Part shown: piece after piece, positions 60,051 through 64,000 of the stretch
How positions within the stretch are numbered: position 1 is the stretch's first letter
Layout: each line of letters opens with the position of its first letter
DNA from: Flavobacterium supellecticarium
GTDB taxonomy: Bacteria; Bacteroidota; Bacteroidia; Flavobacteriales; Flavobacteriaceae
Reading direction: 5' to 3'
DNA: 64,000 nucleotides
NCBI RefSeq assembly: GCF_004801375.1
Contig: NZ_SSNZ01000001.1
Location: 930,001 to 994,000 of the forward strand
Notes under the pieces: generated by a model
Databases searched by the model: none
What the model was told of the DNA's origin: nothing
What the model saw: only the letters and a program-made list of their open reading frames with translations
Translations under genes and position numbers: made by a program

Positions 60051-60377
60051 ATGCAAAATACTGTAGAACAAGGCAAAACAACAGCTATCATCAGCTATAT
60101 CACCATTATCGGAACCATTATTGCTATTTTTATGAATCTGGAAACTAAAAATCCATTTGCCGGTTTTCACATTCGTCAGGCATTTGGTACACACCTGGCT
60201 TTTTATGTCCTGGCTTATTTTGTAGGATATGCCGATAGCTGGATGGCTTCTTCTGCATTTTTTATCTTCTTTTTTGTGCTTTGGGCCTACGGAATCGTTG
60301 GCGCCTTCCAAAATGAAATGAAAATCACTCCTATCCTGGGAAAATACTTCCAGGACTGGTTTAAAAATTTAGCATAA
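60051..60377 (+). CDS. DUF4870-like membrane protein
   Basis: A 108-residue protein with three membrane helices (IISYITIIGTIIAIFMN, TKNPFAGFHIRQAFGTHLAF, MASSAFFIFFFVLWAYGIVG). The NPFAxFHxRQ motif is typical of DUF4870/Tic20-like proteins. The function is unknown. It starts 3 bp after the previous gene and precedes the esterase by 7 bp, so they are co-translated. Confidence 0.82.
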   Translation: MQNTVEQGKTTAIISYITIIGTIIAIFMNLETKNPFAGFHIRQAFGTHLAFYVLAYFVGYADSWMASSAFFIFFFVLWAYGIVGAFQNEMKITPILGKYFQDWFKNLA

Positions 60378-60384
60378 ACATAAA

Positions 60385-61035
60385 ATGAATCTATCGTTAT
60401 TTCACCTCGTTAGAGAACCCAAAATCAAGTCGGATAAAAATCCATTATTATTGCTATTGCATGGATACGGCAGCAATGAAGAAGATCTGTTTTCATTTGC
60501 TTCGGAACTACCGGACAATTATTATGTTATTTCTGCACGGGCACCGCATCCGATGCCACCTTACGGAAATGCCTGGTATAGCATCCACTTTGATAGTGAT
60601 GCCAATAAATTTTCGGATGACGATGAGGCGATCGAATCCCGTGATCGTATTGCTAAATTTATCGATGAGTTAATCGAAACCTATCCTATTGATCCGACAA
60701 AAGTTACTTTGGTTGGTTTTAGTCAGGGTGCCATTTTAAGTTATGCCGTTGCTTTATCCAATCCGGAAAAAATACAACGTGTAGTGGCTTTAAGCGGGTA
60801 CATCAATCCGGCTATTTTGGCTGATGGTTATACCGATAAAGCACTTTCAAAACTGCATTTTTTTATTTCCCACGGAACCGTAGACCAGGTAATTCCGGTA
60901 GAATGGGCCCGAAAAGCCCCTGAATTTTTAAAAGCTTTGGGATTGGATGTCGTTTATAACGAATATCCTGTAGGACATGGAGTCGCTCCGCAAAACTTCT
61001 ACGATTTTAAAAACTGGTTACAACAAACCTTATAA
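60385..61035 (+). CDS. Carboxylesterase/phospholipase-type alpha/beta hydrolase
   Basis: A 216-residue soluble serine hydrolase of the acyl-protein thioesterase/YpfH group. Oxyanion segment LLLLLHGYGSNEEDLF, nucleophile Ser113 in LVGFSQGAILSY, Asp167 in HGTVDQVIP and His198 in YPVGHGVAP form a complete triad. There is no signal peptide. It is the last gene of the operon, followed by a terminator. Confidence 0.88.
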   Translation: MNLSLFHLVREPKIKSDKNPLLLLLHGYGSNEEDLFSFASELPDNYYVISARAPHPMPPYGNAWYSIHFDSDANKFSDDDEAIESRDRIAKFIDELIETYPIDPTKVTLVGFSQGAILSYAVALSNPEKIQRVVALSGYINPAILADGYTDKALSKLHFFISHGTVDQVIPVEWARKAPEFLKALGLDVVYNEYPVGHGVAPQNFYDFKNWLQQTL

Positions 61036-61041
61036 TAAACT

Positions 61042-61069
61042 AAAAAGTCCGGTAATCACCGGACTTTTT
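61042..61069. terminator. Bidirectional terminator
   Basis: AAAAAGTCCGGT/ACCGGACTTTTT 12-bp stem with a 4-base loop between the esterase and the convergent lipoprotein gene. Confidence 0.9.
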
Positions 61070-61575
61070 TATTGTTCGGGATTATCACTTCCCGTTACTT
61101 GTTTTTCTTCAGTTAAGGCACCTTTATATTTTAGGATTCCTTTTTGGATCAGTTTTAAACCGCCTTCGGTTTCCAATGTCCAACCTGCTCCGTAATACGG
61201 TTTACCTTCTTTTTCCCGTGTCAGGATAACCGAATTATTACTGTCCGGTAAAAACAACTCCGCCCGATCACCATCTTTTTCGAAAGTTACAAATCCACTG
61301 ATAATTGGTTCTTCGATTTCTTCTTCCTCGTCAACGGTTGTTTCTTTTACCGGATTTAAACGGAAACCTTCTTCGAACACACGAATACAATCATTTTTAA
61401 GTACCGACCAACGATAACCGGCAGAACCAACACATCCGTGTTCGTCCCGGTCAGTTCCCAGAACCATCGGTTTAGGACTCACTACAACCTCTTTTTCGTC
61501 ATCGTGTTTTTTCATGATATAATCACAGGATACGAAAAGAAAACTGCATAAAAGTAAGGGCAATATTTTTTTCAT
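61069..61575 (-). CDS. Hypothetical lipoprotein
   Basis: The start is taken at MKKILPLLLCSFLFVSC (61575), which puts the lipid Cys at 17; a start at 61605 would add ten residues before the signal. The 168-residue product has an acidic linker (TVDEEEEIEEP) and two parts, one with DEHGCVGSAGYRWSVLKNDC containing a possible disulfide and the other a small beta domain. No known function. Confidence 0.75.
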   Translation of the reverse strand: MKKILPLLLCSFLFVSCDYIMKKHDDEKEVVVSPKPMVLGTDRDEHGCVGSAGYRWSVLKNDCIRVFEEGFRLNPVKETTVDEEEEIEEPIISGFVTFEKDGDRAELFLPDSNNSVILTREKEGKPYYGAGWTLETEGGLKLIQKGILKYKGALTEEKQVTGSDNPEQ

Positions 61576-61650
61576 TCTATTATCGTTTTGCTTCAAAAGT
61601 GCCATCGAAAAGAGACGCTAATGAAACTTTAAATTTACAAAATAATCCTA

Positions 61651-62148
61651 TTATTGTACCGTATTGGCAAACAAAATCGCATCAATACGTTCGAAATCGG
61701 TAGGTTTATCTTCGTTATGAAAATATTTTAACAGGACTTCTCCTCTAGTCGATCCGCTGTTAAAGTCGGCTATAATCCAACGGTGATTTAGTATTTTTAT
61801 TTTACTGATAATAAATTTATTTCCATTAATAGGCTCATATGGTACCAAACGGTTTCCTGTTTTAGCATCGTTAAGCGTTACCAGATCTTCTTTCACTTTG
61901 GCAGCCACTTTAGTCACATCATAGCGTGAAAAATATTCCTGTGCATCATCGTCATAATCCAGAGAAAAATAATCACTGTCGTTTTTTTCTTCCCGGAGTG
62001 TAGTGATGGAATCCCGAACTTTTGTGATACGTGTTTTGGCATTTTCGAGTTCCTGACCTTGTGTTTTGAGGATTTTATTCGAGTTCATATACTGAAAAAT
62101 ATTAAACAGTAATGACAGGATAAAAAGATAAAGTATTGCTTTTTTCAT
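61651..62148 (-). CDS. Membrane-anchored hypothetical protein
   Basis: A 165-residue protein with an N-terminal membrane anchor (AILYLFILSLLFNIFQY), a coiled-coil stretch (KILKTQGQELENAKTRITKV) and an extracytoplasmic domain ending in FERIDAILFANTVQ. No catalytic motif is seen. It lies 5 bp downstream of the MBL hydrolase and is probably co-transcribed with it. Confidence 0.72.
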   Translation of the reverse strand: MKKAILYLFILSLLFNIFQYMNSNKILKTQGQELENAKTRITKVRDSITTLREEKNDSDYFSLDYDDDAQEYFSRYDVTKVAAKVKEDLVTLNDAKTGNRLVPYEPINGNKFIISKIKILNHRWIIADFNSGSTRGEVLLKYFHNEDKPTDFERIDAILFANTVQ

Positions 62149-62153
62149 AGTGG

Positions 62154-62990
62154 TTAAATTACAATTTCTAGGTTGTCATAGGCCAGGAATACATTTTCCG
62201 GCAGAGTTTGCTGCACTTCTTCGTGGAATCCCATATGATGACTGATATGTGTCAGGTAAGCTCTTTCGGGCTGAATTAATTTAATAAACGCCAGTGCTTC
62301 CTCGAGATTAAAGTGGGAAATATGGGGTTCGATCCGGAGTGCATTTACAACAAGGACTTTTAATCCTCTTAATTTTTCGATTTCTTCGGGTTCGATCGTT
62401 TTTACATCGGTCAGATAGGCAAAATTATCTATCCGATAGCCAAACACCTGTAAGTCGGCATGCCATGCATTTACCGGAATCACTTTTTTACCACCGATTT
62501 CGAAATCAGAATCCTTCTCCACTTCTGTTACCGTTACGGATGGCGCACCCGGATAGCGGTTTTCGGTTTCAAATATATAATCGAAACGTCTTTTCAGACT
62601 TTCAATTACTCTTTTATGTCCATAAATTGGCATGTCGCCCTGTCGGAAATTAAACGGTCGGATATCGTCCAGTCCTGCTGTATGATCTGCATGTTCGTGT
62701 GTAAACAAAATACCATCGAGTTTACGACAATTGGCCGCCAGCATCTGTTGTCTGAAATCCGGACCACAATCAATAGCATAAGACTGGTTTTCCCAGCTTA
62801 GTAAAGCGGAAACCCGTAATCGTTTATCTTTTGTATCGCGGCTCAGGCAAACCGGATGATCACTTCCAATTACAGGAATCCCTTGTGAGGTTCCCGTACC
62901 CAAAAAATATACTTTCAAAGTAGTCTTCTTTTTTACAAAAATAAGAATCTCTCTTTTAAAATAGTGAATACTCCCTGTGTTAAAAAACAA
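62154..62990 (-). CDS. MBL-fold metallo-hydrolase (PhnP-like)
   Basis: A metallo-beta-lactamase fold enzyme. THEHADHTAGLDD (97-109) gives the HxHxDH zinc motif, and HISHHMGFHEEV carries a late His ligand. The opening KVYFLGTGTSQGIPVIGSDH is typical of the PhnP/phosphodiesterase group. The N-terminal 24 residues before that point are unusual, and translation may begin at TTG 62918. Relatives hydrolyse cyclic phosphodiesters. Confidence 0.85.
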   Translation of the reverse strand: MFFNTGSIHYFKREILIFVKKKTTLKVYFLGTGTSQGIPVIGSDHPVCLSRDTKDKRLRVSALLSWENQSYAIDCGPDFRQQMLAANCRKLDGILFTHEHADHTAGLDDIRPFNFRQGDMPIYGHKRVIESLKRRFDYIFETENRYPGAPSVTVTEVEKDSDFEIGGKKVIPVNAWHADLQVFGYRIDNFAYLTDVKTIEPEEIEKLRGLKVLVVNALRIEPHISHFNLEEALAFIKLIQPERAYLTHISHHMGFHEEVQQTLPENVFLAYDNLEIVI

Positions 62991-63159
62991 TAGTTTCAGA
63001 AATTTAGAGCCAATCCTAATAATAACGGGAGATCACAGCTTATCAAAATCATTTTAAAACAACACGTACAATAGTTCACATTTTCTTTTACATTCGAGTA
63101 ATAGGGTCTGACAAAACGACTAGTAAGCCACTAACAACACATAAACCTCGAAACCACTT

Positions 63160-63179
63160 GACTTTTTAGTTAAAAAGTC
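63160..63179. promoter_or_regulatory. Putative TetR operator
   Basis: GACTTTTTAG followed by TTAAAAAGTC, a 20-bp palindrome with one mismatched pair, 20 to 30 bp before the TetR start. Position and symmetry suit autoregulation. Confidence 0.5.
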
Positions 63180-63199
63180 GGATATTGCACTGCAAATCA

Positions 63200-63895
63200 A
63201 TGACGATCATGAAAGATAAGGAGCAACCGGAAGAAAGTCAACCCAAAAAAAGAAAAGTATCGCAGGGTCCGATAAAGGAAAAAGCCCGAACGATGCAAAA
63301 ACTTGTTGATGCAGTAGGAATTGTCCTGAGATCGGAAGGTTATACAGGTCTCACTATTGCAAAAATAGCAGCAGCTGCAGGTTTAGACCGTAAACTGATT
63401 TACGCGTATTTTGGTGATGTAAACAATCTTATTGAAACCTATATCAGGAAACGGGATTACTGGGCGAATTCGTATGACGATGAAATAGTTCCAGACATCA
63501 TCACGCAGAATCACGTCAGCGTAACGGATGGTCAACATTTTTTGCAAGGTCATTTTAATGCCTTTCTTGAAGACGTCGAGATGCAAAAAATGATCCTTTG
63601 GGAACTTAGTGAAGTTAACCCGCTTTTAATTGAAATTGCCGAATTACGAGAAAAAGTAGGCGAAGAACTATTCAAATATTCGGATCCCTATTTTGAAGGA
63701 ACCGGTGTTAATATGCGAGCTATAACAGCCGTAATGATTGGCGGAATCTACTATCTTTCCCTACATGCCAAGACCAATGGCGTTACGATTTGCGGTATTG
63801 ATGTTAACCAACCCGACGGAAAACAAGCCATTTTAGATGCGTTAGCACAAATTGTAGCTTTTGGCTATGAAGCTGCTGAAAAAGCAAAAAAATAG
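63200..63895 (+). CDS. TetR/AcrR-family regulator
   Basis: A 231-residue regulator (ATG at 63200; ATG at 63209 is also possible). The N-terminal DNA-binding domain is clear: GIVLRSEGYTGLTIAKIAAAAGLDRKLIYAYFGDVNNLIETY. A basic lead-in (PKKRKVSQGPIKEKARTMQK) precedes it. The C-terminal ligand domain is helical. It has no obvious partner gene within the window. Confidence 0.88.
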   Translation: MTIMKDKEQPEESQPKKRKVSQGPIKEKARTMQKLVDAVGIVLRSEGYTGLTIAKIAAAAGLDRKLIYAYFGDVNNLIETYIRKRDYWANSYDDEIVPDIITQNHVSVTDGQHFLQGHFNAFLEDVEMQKMILWELSEVNPLLIEIAELREKVGEELFKYSDPYFEGTGVNMRAITAVMIGGIYYLSLHAKTNGVTICGIDVNQPDGKQAILDALAQIVAFGYEAAEKAKK

Positions 63896-63917
63896 TTCTT
63901 AAAATACCTTTATACAG

Positions 63918-63940
63918 AAACCGCTTAGAAAAGCGGTTTT
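63918..63940. terminator. Terminator after TetR gene
   Basis: AAACCGCTT/AAGCGGTTT stem with an AGAAA-type loop and a T tract. Confidence 0.85.
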
Positions 63941-64000
63941 TTTATGTCTGTGTATTTTTTTATTACTATCTGTATTTTATTCAACCTGATTTCACAAAAG

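Overview
The window looks like chromosomal DNA from a Flavobacterium-like member of the Flavobacteriaceae (Bacteroidota). It is AT-rich. Many genes are preceded by TAnnTTTG (-7) promoter elements rather than by clear Shine-Dalgarno sites. Secreted proteins carry type IX secretion C-terminal domains. Several families are typical of this phylum: a CusA pump fused to an outer-membrane factor, DUF2480, DUF3570/DUF4266, a fimbrillin-like lipoprotein, and a BatA-type protein with a two-helix membrane anchor. All calls come from reading the sequence; no database search was run.

Left part (1-14.1 kb): small housekeeping and orphan genes (VOC protein, Sel1-repeat protein, TruC-like pseudouridine synthase). 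Next comes a tight minus-strand metal-homeostasis operon: His-rich small protein, CusA-OMF fusion pump, CusB-like adaptor, PAP2 phosphatase and VIT transporter. It is followed by a plus-strand redox cluster of thioredoxin, ApbE flavin transferase, DUF4266 and DUF3570.

Accessory island (about 14.1-26.1 kb), ending beside a tRNA-Ser(UGA): three copies of a bipartite intergenic repeat (about 100 bp plus about 120 bp with variable hairpin-forming arms) separate single genes (a SIR2-like protein and a GIY-YIG nuclease). An IS256 transposase gene that has lost its 3' end is joined to a 5'-truncated HUH replication-initiator gene. Then come a PLD nuclease plus PD-(D/E)XK nuclease pair, and a restriction-modification locus with two amino-methyltransferases facing an XRE controller and HNH endonuclease. 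An 18-bp operator-like sequence occurs identically upstream of the first methyltransferase and upstream of the controller, with a degenerate third copy at the controller start codon.

Middle part (26.4-44.7 kb): AraC regulator, DUF6265 protein, class-V aminotransferase, T9SS-secreted SGNH/PKD protein, a three-gene AcrAB-TolC-type efflux operon, a HTH protein, a frameshifted penicillin-acylase-like pseudogene, a secreted PHB-depolymerase-like esterase and a 1471-residue lamin-tail surface protein with an internal duplication.

Right part (44.8-64 kb): a lipoprotein joining a fimbrillin-like domain to an IdeS-like cysteine protease domain, and a PLP decarboxylase. A PepSY flavoreductase, DUF2271 and ankyrin group follows; its DUF2271 protein carries a candidate flavinylation motif. 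Then come an FMN reductase, DUF2480 and SufR-like regulator group, a DEAD-box helicase, an operon with a BatA-type protein and a dihydroorotase homologue lacking its metal ligands, and finally an MBL hydrolase and a TetR regulator.
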